This document shows, one piece after another, positions 18,978-27,543 of a stretch of 64,000 nucleotides of DNA. The position numbers and the translations under genes were made by a program. This DNA comes from Gelidibacter salicanalis (lineage in GTDB: Bacteria > Bacteroidota > Bacteroidia > Flavobacteriales > Flavobacteriaceae), in assembly GCF_016469035.1 (NCBI RefSeq), contig NZ_JAEHJZ010000036.1:112864-176863 (forward strand), written 5' to 3'. The notes beneath the pieces were generated by a model. That model saw only the letters and a list, made by a program, of their open reading frames with translations, had not been told where the DNA came from and ran no database searches. Numbering within the stretch: position 1 is the stretch's first letter; each line of letters starts with the position of its first letter.

Positions 18978-19837
18978 TGTTTTTGCCCTTTAAACGGGTC
19001 GAATACTTTACGCAAATTACGTCCCAAACTATCAAAAACAGCCACCATAACCAAAAGCATCAAACCCGGAAACACTGCCAGCCACCACATGCCCGAAGAT
19101 AAATACCCCATTGCTTCCGAAAGGATAATTCCAATAGCTGGTTGCTCTGAAGACAATCCAAAGCCCAAAAAGGTGATACTGGCTTCGTGTAAAATGGCGT
19201 GCGGAAACATTAAGATAAAACCGATAAACAGCTGGGGCATTAAATGTGGTAAAATATGATGTTGGGCAATCCAAAACCATGATTTCCCCATATGTCGGGA
19301 AACCGAAATATATTCACTATTTTTTATCTGCATAATCTCTGCCCTTAGCAAACGTGCCAATCGCGGCCAATGCGTTAAAGCCACTGCAATAATAACCCCG
19401 TAAAGTCCGCCGCCAAGCATAAAGGAGATTAAAATAAGCGCTACGATATGTGGTACGCCAAGAAATAAATCAATAAGTCCGGTAACCAATGAATCCAGTG
19501 TTTTGTTTACAAGCAATAATAAACTAAGAATCAAGGCGATCACTCCGCTTATGAAAGCAGCGAGCAATCCTACCCAAAAACTTAGGGACAAACCTTTAAC
19601 CGTTCTAACAAACATATCCCGTCCCAACCAATCTGTACCAAAAGGATGGCTCCATGAAGGGGCGCTATTAGCTTCATCAAAATTTACCACCAGACCTTGA
19701 GTGTCTATCAAGAAACCGCTACCCACAAGAATAAGCAATAAAATAACGCCTAAGACAGAAAAAGTTAAGGCTCGTTTTCGTCGATTCCTTTTTTTGGAAC
19801 GCTTCAAGGGCAAATATTTAGAAATCAACTCAGTCAT
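18974..19837 (-). CDS. ABC importer permease (NikC/DppC type)
   Basis: Inner-membrane permease, 287 residues from the ATG chosen at 19837, which overlaps the preceding stop as ATGACTGA (8 nt). An upstream in-frame start at 19876 would lie deep inside the preceding gene. Six helices are expected: one near the N-terminus, five within the BPD_transp_1 domain. The pattern SWSHPFGTDWLGRDMFVRTV is the classic DppC/NikC periplasmic motif, and the EAA loop is RAEIMQIKNSEYISVSRHMG. The paired permease upstream forms the heterodimer. Confidence 0.88.
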   Translation of the reverse strand: MTELISKYLPLKRSKKRNRRKRALTFSVLGVILLLILVGSGFLIDTQGLVVNFDEANSAPSWSHPFGTDWLGRDMFVRTVKGLSLSFWVGLLAAFISGVIALILSLLLLVNKTLDSLVTGLIDLFLGVPHIVALILISFMLGGGLYGVIIAVALTHWPRLARLLRAEIMQIKNSEYISVSRHMGKSWFWIAQHHILPHLMPQLFIGFILMFPHAILHEASITFLGFGLSSEQPAIGIILSEAMGYLSSGMWWLAVFPGLMLLVMVAVFDSLGRNLRKVFDPFKGQKH

Positions 19838-20810
19838 GGGAAGGTTTAATTTGCATCCTTGGGTCGATAACGACATACAGTAAATCTGCTATAAAGTTCC
19901 CGACAAAGATGAAAATCACACTAAACAATGTGATTCCTAAAAGTAAGGGCACATCTCCCCCCAAACCAGCTTTGACCACCGCCTGCCCCAAACCGGGATA
20001 GGAAAATACCTGTTCAGTCAAAACGGCACCGCCAAAAAGTTCGCCAAAGGAGGCAAAGTGCAAAGAGATGGCCGGCAACGAGATATTCCGCAGTCCGTGG
20101 CGCCAAAATAGTTTGATTCCGCTTTCTCCTTTGGCACGAGCAAATCGGATAAATTCACTGTTTAAGACTTCAATTAATTTTTCCCTTGTATGCAAAGCAA
20201 CACCAGCCACTCCAACGATACTCAAGGTAAGAACGGGCAGAAATAAATGGTTAATTTTATCTGCAAAACTTACTTCCCCCGTTAGACTGCCGGCAGGAGA
20301 AGCCAAGCCCACTGGGAACCAGCCCAGCCACGAAGCAAAAAACATCAATAACAATAACCCAAGCCAAAAAGACGGCGTAGAGGCCAAAATGAAACAGTAA
20401 CTTTTAATGAGTCGATCCAGTAAAGAACCTTCGTTCATCCCCGCAAGAATGCCCAGTAAAAATCCAAAAACACCTGAAAACAACCAGGCTAAACCCATAA
20501 GCGCAATGGAGGCAGAAAACCTATCGATTATAATTTCAGAAACGGGTTCTCGATAAATTAAGGATGTTCCTAAGTTACCTTGAGTCAAAGCTTTGGCCCA
20601 TTGGAGGAATTGTTGGGGTTTCGATTGGTTTAAACCCCAATATTGTTCGATGTTTTTCTGTTGTTCAGGACTTATCCTTGATATTTCTGCACCAATATAG
20701 GAACGAACCGGATCCACAGGTGAGTAACTTATCAATATAAATGACAAGATGCTGATCGCCGCCAGTAATGCAGCCAATTTTCCTAATTTTTTCAGGATAA
20801 ATGTAATCAT
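19830..20810 (-). CDS. ABC importer permease (NikB/DppB type)
   Basis: Inner-membrane permease of 326 residues. The N-terminus FILKKLGKLAALLAAISILS is the first helix typical of DppB/NikB, followed by SYSPVDPVRSYIG. The EAA loop is REKLIEVLNSEFIRFARAKG with downstream ENISLPAIS-like segment NISLPAISLHFASFGELFGG. It ends VVIDPRMQIKPSHD. It begins 24 nt after the substrate-binding protein gene. Confidence 0.88.
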   Translation of the reverse strand: MITFILKKLGKLAALLAAISILSFILISYSPVDPVRSYIGAEISRISPEQQKNIEQYWGLNQSKPQQFLQWAKALTQGNLGTSLIYREPVSEIIIDRFSASIALMGLAWLFSGVFGFLLGILAGMNEGSLLDRLIKSYCFILASTPSFWLGLLLLMFFASWLGWFPVGLASPAGSLTGEVSFADKINHLFLPVLTLSIVGVAGVALHTREKLIEVLNSEFIRFARAKGESGIKLFWRHGLRNISLPAISLHFASFGELFGGAVLTEQVFSYPGLGQAVVKAGLGGDVPLLLGITLFSVIFIFVGNFIADLLYVVIDPRMQIKPSHD

Positions 20811-20834
20811 TAATAACCTTTTTCTTATGCTATT

Positions 20835-22427
20835 TTAGTTTTTCCAATGCCAGTATTCAATAAAATCAGTAACGGGCCAATTATGTTCGTGGGGTTGCAC
20901 CTTTTGAGGACCAATAATCAGGTTTTCCCGCATAAGAAATAGATGGTCTAGATTAACCAACCACACCCAGGGTGCATCTCCTATATTGGAAAATCCGGTT
21001 TTTCCATCCCATTGTGCTTTTTTCCAATATAAATTGGCCTGTTCTTGTGATGGGGCCTGGAGTGCCTTTTCAAAATAGGCATCAACCGAATCGTTGGCAT
21101 AATAATTTACATTGTGCAAGCCTCGACCCCGCACTTTACTACTAAAGGCATTGTATAATTCAATCGGATCATGACTGCCCAAACCGAATAAGGTAGCACT
21201 GGAATGCATCTCTTTTTCTATCGCATTCCAGTTCTTGCCTTTCGTCCCTATTTTGAGCCCCAAAGGTTTCATCATATCGGCAAAAGCAATAGACAAGGAT
21301 TTTCGAATTTGGTCATTTGCTGGATAATATAAGGTGAACTCTGCTTTAGTTCCTTTCTTTTCACGGATACCATCCTCTTTTACCTTCCAACCAGCGTTCT
21401 CTAAAATTTCTTTGGCTTTTTCTATATCACCATCATTTTTTATCTCCGTCTCAGGATTCCACCAGGGCAAATGGTCTGCTATGGTATACGCCGGTGTTCC
21501 ATATCCTTTTAAAACCCCATTGACCAAAGCCTCTCGATCAATCCCAATATTTATGGCTTTCCGGATTGCTATATCTGAGGTCACATTATTCCCAATGGGA
21601 TGACCGTTCACTGTCTTTCCTTCATTTGGCACAAAAGGCAATACTACGCCACGATTATCGGCACTTTTCAAGTTGACAAGCTTCATCCCTTCGACTTTTT
21701 GATCAGCCAATGTGGGCGAAACCGAGGCGACATCGACCTGACCGGATTTGGCCGCGGCAAAGGCTGCGTCTTGGGATAAAAACAAAAAAGTTAAGTTTTT
21801 AAAATAAGGTTGCTTTCCAAAATAATAAGGATTGGCTTCCAGGATTAATTGTTGTCCTTTATCCCACTGCACCATTTTATAAGGGCCAGAGCCAACCGGA
21901 TTTTCTTTGTATGCTTCGTTATAAGCGTGCTTAGGAACGATACCAAGGCTCACGAGATAAAAAATAAAGGTAGAATTACGTTGTTTTAAGGTAAATTCAA
22001 CGGTATGATTATCAATTTCATCAACCTTTTCCAAGTTGGTGAGGTCAACAACGGACGCACTATTCTTAGCGGTATTAAAAGTAAACACAACATCTTTGGC
22101 GGTAAGGGGTTTTCCATCTGAAAATTGGATGCTATCCCGAAGTGTTATGGTCCATTTCAGACCGCTCTCGCTTACCTTATAATCGATGGCAGCATTAGGT
22201 TGAATTTTAAAATCTTTATCATATTTTAATAACGTACTTTGAAAAAGAGGCGACCCATATTGCCCCCAACCCGTGGTGGGATCGAAACCGTTATCGGGTT
22301 CCCCGCCAATTGCCAGGACTAAATTGTCCTTTTGCTCTCCTTTTGCGTTATTTTTATCTTGATCTGCACAAGAAATCAATAATACAGCAAGCAGCAGAAA
22401 TAAGGCCTGCGTTATTTTCTTATTCAT
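20835..22427 (-). CDS. ABC importer substrate-binding lipoprotein (NikA-like)
   Basis: Family 5 extracellular solute-binding protein of 530 residues. The lipobox LLIS-C places the lipidated cysteine at residue 20, so it is membrane-anchored in the periplasm. The segment LKWTITLRDSIQFSDGKPLT is the SBP_bac_5 signature. The C-terminus contains PHEHNWPVTDF and HLFLMRENLIIG; a similar histidine-containing PHxHxWP end occurs, as I recall, in nickel-type proteins such as NikZ. This, and the urease block 17 kb away, suggest nickel(-histidine) binding, but a peptide ligand cannot be excluded. It is the first gene of the operon. Confidence 0.8.
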   Translation of the reverse strand: MNKKITQALFLLLAVLLISCADQDKNNAKGEQKDNLVLAIGGEPDNGFDPTTGWGQYGSPLFQSTLLKYDKDFKIQPNAAIDYKVSESGLKWTITLRDSIQFSDGKPLTAKDVVFTFNTAKNSASVVDLTNLEKVDEIDNHTVEFTLKQRNSTFIFYLVSLGIVPKHAYNEAYKENPVGSGPYKMVQWDKGQQLILEANPYYFGKQPYFKNLTFLFLSQDAAFAAAKSGQVDVASVSPTLADQKVEGMKLVNLKSADNRGVVLPFVPNEGKTVNGHPIGNNVTSDIAIRKAINIGIDREALVNGVLKGYGTPAYTIADHLPWWNPETEIKNDGDIEKAKEILENAGWKVKEDGIREKKGTKAEFTLYYPANDQIRKSLSIAFADMMKPLGLKIGTKGKNWNAIEKEMHSSATLFGLGSHDPIELYNAFSSKVRGRGLHNVNYYANDSVDAYFEKALQAPSQEQANLYWKKAQWDGKTGFSNIGDAPWVWLVNLDHLFLMRENLIIGPQKVQPHEHNWPVTDFIEYWHWKN

Positions 22428-22461
22428 CGTTTAAATTATCAGGGACGCTTAAAAATTTTTT

Positions 22462-22469
22462 CAAAAGTA
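22462..22469 (-). promoter_or_regulatory. Candidate -7 box of the ABC importer operon
   Basis: On the minus strand the sequence reads TACTTTTG, matching the Bacteroidota -7 consensus TAnnTTTG, 34 nt before the start codon. No clear -33 TTTG was found, so this is tentative. Confidence 0.35.
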
Positions 22470-22690
22470 ATATTTATTTATGGAATCGTAGTACTATTTT
22501 CTGTTTAAGACTTAATTAGCCAGTCAAAGACTTAACGTTCTGTATTACAACTTTTTTACCTGTCCAAATTGCCGTTTTTTGGATTTAAATCCAATCATTT
22601 TTAGGGCAGATATGGATTTGAACGCTATTCCAATTTCAACTTCCTTCAATAAGACCTATCTGCAGACCAGATAAACAAAAAAAAGACAGG

Positions 22691-23326
22691 AATATCCCTA
22701 GATTTAATGCCTCCTTAAAAAACAATCTACAATGGAATTCCGTTGAAACCACTATAACCTCAGGCATAGGCTTGAGGCATGACATTATTGATGATGTTGA
22801 ATTGTCTCATACTTTAAACCGAAAAACAACGCTAGACCATCTGAAATTAGGAGACATCAACCAATCCAATTTGTTTGCCTATGTCAATGTCGATTTCGAA
22901 TTGGGAAATTTCACCATTGCCCCAGCCCTGCGTTTAGATTATTTTAAATTTATGTACGAAGACCAATTGGCAGAAACCTACACCTTGCAAGCAGAGCAGA
23001 AAGCAGTTGTGAGTCCCAAATTAAATTTTCTCTATAATCCTAACCAAAATTTACAATGGTTCTTAAAGACCGGAATTGGATTTCATTCTAATGACACACG
23101 CATAGTGGTAAAGCAAGAAGGTGAGAAAATTTCACCTAGGGCATACGGAGCCGATTTTGGTTCTATTTATAAACCCATTCCAAAATTAGCGGTCAATTCT
23201 GCGTTGTGGAATTTGTTTTCTGAACAGGAATTTGTGTATGTAGGTGATGCTGGAATTGTGGAGCCAAGTGGTAAATCTCAGCGCTTTGGGGCAGATTTAG
23301 GATTGCTTTATCAAGCTGACCTCTAA
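22691..23326 (+). pseudogene. TonB-dependent receptor, truncated remnant
   Basis: About 210 codons of the barrel of a TonB-dependent receptor. The frame is open upstream of the first ATG-like start, reading WNSVETTITSGIGLRHDI, and continues through FAYVNVDFELGNFTIAPALR, KTGIGFHSNDTRIVVK and EFVYVGDAGIVEPSGKSQRF, all typical barrel segments with the GFHSNDTR motif. Signal peptide, plug and N-terminal barrel are gone, and the last strands are missing because a stop follows YQADL. A hairpin terminator follows at 23400. It lies divergent from the ABC importer and may once have served it. Confidence 0.8.
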
Positions 23327-23399
23327 AAATTTACCGTTTGGGAAGGAATATAAAAACCCAAAAGTTGAAAGGATGGTCGTTGTCTCTGACGATACAACA

Positions 23400-23435
23400 A
23401 AAACCCCCGCAAACACAATGGTTACGGGGATTTTT
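23400..23435 (+). terminator. Rho-independent terminator
   Basis: A C-rich/G-rich imperfect stem (AAACCCCCGCAAAC against GTTACGGGGATTTT) followed by T5 lies downstream of the receptor remnant. Its preservation suggests the receptor decayed by deletion with its 3' end left in place. Confidence 0.7.
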
Positions 23436-23787
23436 AGTTTTAGCTGACAATTATGCTTTCTGAATTCATCATTTCTACACTTAAAAATAAGCTGGCATTA
23501 ATAAAAGACACCGTATAAGTATGATATATAAACTAAAATTTATTCCCATTTAATTTTTATCATAATTCCCCATTTAGTTAGCCTTACTACACCTTGTAGG
23601 ATTATTACCATAGAACTATTTAAGAAATTTAAAAGATATGGAGTACATCTATTGAATAAATCTTAAATTGGTGGGTTAATGATCAGAAGTCCGTCAAATA
23701 ATAGTTGATATTAATTACACTGACTTAAAAAACAACATCGGAATTAAGCAGAAAACGACAATATAAATTTTGTAACTTTGCTTTTAT
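23436..23787. other. Intergenic, upstream of the AT-rich cassette
   Basis: About 350 nt with no gene. It contains the -7-like box of the cassette near its right end. No inverted or direct repeats marking an integration end were identified. Confidence 0.45.
23773..23780 (+). promoter_or_regulatory. -7 box, possible leaderless start
   Basis: TAACTTTG fits the Bacteroidota -7 consensus. It lies only 7 nt before the ATG at 23788, so transcription would begin close to or at the start codon, giving a leaderless or nearly leaderless mRNA. No clear -33 element was found at the usual distance. Confidence 0.5.
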
Positions 23788-24672
23788 ATGGAAATAGCAA
23801 CTGACATAAGTAAAATTCGTAGTTTGTCGCAAATCATTTCGCCATCTAATTTCAAAAAGATTGTACGAGAAGGTGACTGTTATTCAACATTTTACAAAAT
23901 AAAAAAACATATAACAGTTACGGATTCCACAACTAACCTAGACGCAATAAATGTTATTTATAATTCACTCTTAAAAAATTACAGGAATGAATATGTTTAT
24001 AAAAATATACTTACAAACAAATTACTTCTAAAAAAGTATAGTTTAAAAAACACAATAGCATTAAACGAATTCAATATTGGAAAGTCAATTGCTGATTTTG
24101 TTTTGTTAAACGGAGAAGCGAGAGTTTATGAGATAAAAACAGAGCTAGATAATCTTGAAAAATTAGATAAGCAAATATTAGATTACTGCAAATTTGGAGA
24201 CAAAGTTTATATCGTAACTAGTTCAAAATATATTAACAAATTAATGGAACTTTATGTAAATTCCACCCTTGGAATTGTGGAATTAACATCAAGAAATTCA
24301 TTAAAAACAGTAAAAGAAGCAAAAAGTAATGTGTCAACTTTTAATTACGAGACATTATTTAAAACATTAAGAAAACAGGAATATCTAGATTTAATTGAAG
24401 AGTATTATAAATTTATTCCTGATGTCTCTAATACTAGGATTTTTAGAGAGTGTTTAAATCTTGCTAAAGAGATAGAAATTTCATTATTTCAAAAATTAGT
24501 AATTAGGAAACTTAAATCTAGAAATATTTCACATCCAAAAAAGATCAAAGATAAATCTATTCCAGATAGCTTAAAACATATTTGTTATACTTTAGATTTT
24601 TCCGAAAATGAATACGTGGAATTAAAATCATTTCTAAATAAAAATAGCAAAATATGTATTTCCCATATTTAA
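23788..24672 (+). CDS. sce7726-family protein, PD-(D/E)XK nuclease-like
   Basis: A 294-residue protein that resembles the sce7726 family, which is of unknown function. A nuclease-like core is visible: E94 (LNEF), D103 (SIADFVLLNG) and E115-I-K117 (VYEIKTE), then a helix with Q129 (KLDKQILDYCKFGDKVYIV), the usual order of a PD-(D/E)XK fold. The C-terminal half is helical and unassigned. It is first in a three-gene cassette; its stop overlaps the next start by 19 nt. Base composition is far more AT-rich than the fucose region, consistent with transfer. The nuclease activity is inference. Confidence 0.75.
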   Translation: MEIATDISKIRSLSQIISPSNFKKIVREGDCYSTFYKIKKHITVTDSTTNLDAINVIYNSLLKNYRNEYVYKNILTNKLLLKKYSLKNTIALNEFNIGKSIADFVLLNGEARVYEIKTELDNLEKLDKQILDYCKFGDKVYIVTSSKYINKLMELYVNSTLGIVELTSRNSLKTVKEAKSNVSTFNYETLFKTLRKQEYLDLIEEYYKFIPDVSNTRIFRECLNLAKEIEISLFQKLVIRKLKSRNISHPKKIKDKSIPDSLKHICYTLDFSENEYVELKSFLNKNSKICISHI

Positions 24673-25589
24673 GAGGTAAACAATTTGAATTAATTGCTTT
24701 AAGAGAATTATGTGCTTTATTTCCACATGAATTAGACAAAATTTCACCTGTAATTGAACCCGTGAAATCTTCAAGTACTTTAAATACAACACTTACCGAA
24801 TTAGCTAATAGAAATGCGAATTTCAATATTATAATTAACCCAAGAGTCGGTGATTTAAAAAGTCAATACGCTCAAATAGTAGAAATTATTAGTACATCTG
24901 TTCCAGTAGATTACACTAATTATCAATTAGCAGTCATAATTCATCCCAAAACAGAGACAAACATTGAAGTTCTAATTGATTTTTTAAATGGATTAAAATT
25001 AAACTATAATGGAATAACACTAATTCATAAAACTGAAATTAGTAATCATAATATTGAATTATTGAATCGTGAGCTAAATATTGTTTATAATTTAATATAC
25101 TTTTCAAAAACAAGTCGTAGATACTATCGCGAATTTGAACCAGCAACACTAGTAAGTCTTGACGACTACTTCGAAGAGCAATCAAGAAATGCTGACTATT
25201 TAAATCAAGAGAGTGATTTTTCTAATGAGTATAGGTTTTATCAACAAGACGGTTTTGTAGGTTTTTCAGATTTTCTAACAATTGGAGACAACTATTCCGA
25301 ATCTGGGTTCTTACCAAGAGCTGTTGCTATTCATTTAAGTTATGTAGATAACGACAGAATTAAAGTAAAACATTTTGTGTCTGATTCGAATGAAGATGTT
25401 TCAGATATAGGTGGTAAATTTTCAGAGGCAATTAATAAATTGGTTATTTGGTGTGACCAAAATAATAAAAATACTGCTGCGATAAACGTATTTAGAGATT
25501 TGCAACAAAGAGGTCATTTTCCAGGTTTAGGAACTTTAAAAAAACTATCTATAATGAATCACATAGAATTAGTAATTAACAATATTTAA
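24654..25589 (+). CDS. sce7725-family protein (Beta-protein-like)
   Basis: A 311-residue protein beginning MYFPYLRGKQFELIALREL, the opening I associate with the sce7725 family, which is usually encoded next to sce7726. These proteins show relation to the T4 Beta-protein (Pfam Beta_protein) group. Segments such as ISPVIEPVKSSS, IINPRVGDLK and SRRYYREFEP are conserved-looking. Function is unknown; in the family a TIM-barrel-like fold has been suggested, which I cannot verify here. The ATG lies inside the end of the preceding gene and the RES gene follows after 2 nt, so the three are coupled. Confidence 0.75.
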   Translation: MYFPYLRGKQFELIALRELCALFPHELDKISPVIEPVKSSSTLNTTLTELANRNANFNIIINPRVGDLKSQYAQIVEIISTSVPVDYTNYQLAVIIHPKTETNIEVLIDFLNGLKLNYNGITLIHKTEISNHNIELLNRELNIVYNLIYFSKTSRRYYREFEPATLVSLDDYFEEQSRNADYLNQESDFSNEYRFYQQDGFVGFSDFLTIGDNYSESGFLPRAVAIHLSYVDNDRIKVKHFVSDSNEDVSDIGGKFSEAINKLVIWCDQNNKNTAAINVFRDLQQRGHFPGLGTLKKLSIMNHIELVINNI

Positions 25590-25591
25590 TT

Positions 25592-26632
25592 ATGAATTGT
25601 TGCGTTAATTGCTTTACAAGTTCATATCTTATTAGCATTATTAATGGGGATGATAGAACTGGATCTTGTGATTTTTGCAATACCGTTAACACTTCTATTT
25701 ATTCAGCAAGAGAATTGTCACCATTTTTCAGAAACATACTTTCTCTTTATGTTCCTGATGAAAATTCAGATTCTCAAATTTCTGAATCATTAAAAGAAGA
25801 TTTTAATGTAATAAGTGAAATTGTTGAAAGTCCTACTGACCTATTGAAAGCTATTTTTGAGGATGAAATTGAAGTTTTTGAATCAATTTTCAATAGCAAT
25901 GTTTCCTTAACACGCAAGCCATTTCTAGAAACTCAGGCAGATAACATACATAATGTTTGGAACGAATTTAAAAAAGAAATTAAATTTGTAAATCGTTACC
26001 ATATTCAGAACACAATTGACCTAAAAAAACTAGAAACGTTTTTTCTGCACGAGAGCTTTTATAGAAACATCAAAAAAGGGAGGATTTTTTTTAGATGCAG
26101 AGTTTCAGATAAAAGTGGATTTCCTTGCGAGCAAATGGGAAACCCACCAATTGAATTAGCTTCAAGCGGCAGAGCAAACCCAAAAGGAATTTCATACCTG
26201 TACGTAGCTGATAGCCTTGAAACATCAATGTATGAGACTAGAGCATCACTATTTGACTATGTAACTGTTGGTGAATTCAAACTAACGGAAGATATTAAAA
26301 TATTAAATCTTCGAAATCCAAAAGACGACCCGATTTATTGGTCAGAAATTGAGGAAATTGAAAATTATTTAATATATATTCCATTCATTCAAACACTTCA
26401 AAAGGAACTGTCTTTACCCATTAGAAAACGTGACCAAACATTAGATTATATTCCTACCCAATATATATCGGAATTCATTAAATCTTTAGGATTTGATGGT
26501 GTGGAATATCAAAGTTCATTGAATTCAGATGGTTACAATATCGCCATTTTTAATCCAAAGAAATTAGAATGTTTTAAAACAGATGTTTACGAAATTAAAG
26601 ATATCCAATTAACACACGGAAAAATAAAATAA
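25592..26632 (+). CDS. RES-domain NAD-degrading toxin-like protein with zinc ribbon
   Basis: A 346-residue protein. The N-terminus has a zinc-ribbon-like pair C4-x2-C7 and C26-x2-C29. The RES domain (about 155-335) shows FFRCR (R168, R170), SGRANPKGISYLYVADSLET (about 192-211), the glutamate of MYETR (E215) and the terminal FDGVEYQSSLNSDGYNIAIF. RES toxins such as those of the RES-Xre systems degrade NAD+. There is no Xre/antitoxin gene beside it; the sce7726 and sce7725 genes take that place. It probably acts as an effector of a defence or toxin module. The enzymatic role is inferred from motifs. Confidence 0.8.
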   Translation: MNCCVNCFTSSYLISIINGDDRTGSCDFCNTVNTSIYSARELSPFFRNILSLYVPDENSDSQISESLKEDFNVISEIVESPTDLLKAIFEDEIEVFESIFNSNVSLTRKPFLETQADNIHNVWNEFKKEIKFVNRYHIQNTIDLKKLETFFLHESFYRNIKKGRIFFRCRVSDKSGFPCEQMGNPPIELASSGRANPKGISYLYVADSLETSMYETRASLFDYVTVGEFKLTEDIKILNLRNPKDDPIYWSEIEEIENYLIYIPFIQTLQKELSLPIRKRDQTLDYIPTQYISEFIKSLGFDGVEYQSSLNSDGYNIAIFNPKKLECFKTDVYEIKDIQLTHGKIK

Positions 26633-26865
26633 CTATCCCAAAAACTATAGTGTGGCGGGAATTGAAATGTCAGTGTGGCTTGTTTAATCACGCCATAATA
26701 TAAATTTAAAGTAACTCTATTGAAATTTTCTCACAGCATTCATTATTCCAACTAAAAACCCACCACCTGAATGTGCTGATTGCTCATTTGAGATAAGATA
26801 ACCCCGTAAGAAGGCCATCTACCTTCAAAATTTATCTTAAATTTCTAGTTCTCAATGCTCTTTTT

Positions 26866-27501
26866 ATGAATTCCAATCCAACACCGTCTGATCAAGACAT
26901 TTCATTAACATTGCCCGTTCAAATAGGCTTTGAAGTCCTTGATACCTTCCTGAAGAAAAAATTTAGGGATACCAACATCAGTCATAAAGACGCGAAGGGC
27001 AACAGCTCTAACTATTTTAGAATCCTAGATCTGAAGCTTGCCGAAAGTGAACACAATGCGTACAATCTCTGTCTAAAGATGCGCCTACAACCGCTCACGC
27101 TGCTATTCAATAGGAATACCGTTGAAGTGTCGGTCCATGCGGATTTAAAGTTGAATGTCGACACCCAAAAATTATATGTGGAAGCCTATAACATGGACAG
27201 TAGCGGAAAAAATTGGGTTACTAATAACCTGCTAAAATCTGTACTGAATACCTTTATTTATAAAAAAATCATCAACGCCTTGAGCCTCGATCTAATGCCA
27301 ATTGTAAAGGAAAAGATCGAAATTATAAATGCTCAGTTGGCGTCTACTCTAAAAACGACAAAGGGTGTTTCCATCATGGGGAATGTCGCCAATTTTACCA
27401 TTAGTCATTTTGAGATCAAAAAAGATGTGATCTGGGTGCTCATCCATACCCAAGGTTGGTGTGTGATCAGCATTGACGATTTAGAGTTTGGAGCAGATTA
27501 A
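26866..27501 (+). CDS. Uncharacterised protein, DUF4403-like half
   Basis: A 211-residue soluble protein with no signal peptide. Its alternating beta pattern (ISLTLPVQIGFEVLDTFLKK near the start, GNVANFTISHFEIKKDVIWV and WCVISI near the end) resembles one half of DUF4403/TULIP-type lipid-binding proteins, which are usually about twice as long. This is a weak resemblance. It is not fused to the AT-rich cassette: composition returns to the local average and there is a 233-nt gap. It is convergent with the GH95 gene. Confidence 0.5.
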   Translation: MNSNPTPSDQDISLTLPVQIGFEVLDTFLKKKFRDTNISHKDAKGNSSNYFRILDLKLAESEHNAYNLCLKMRLQPLTLLFNRNTVEVSVHADLKLNVDTQKLYVEAYNMDSSGKNWVTNNLLKSVLNTFIYKKIINALSLDLMPIVKEKIEIINAQLASTLKTTKGVSIMGNVANFTISHFEIKKDVIWVLIHTQGWCVISIDDLEFGAD

Positions 27502-27543
27502 TTTAATCCTTCTAATCACGAAATAGCCCTTTCTTACTAATTT

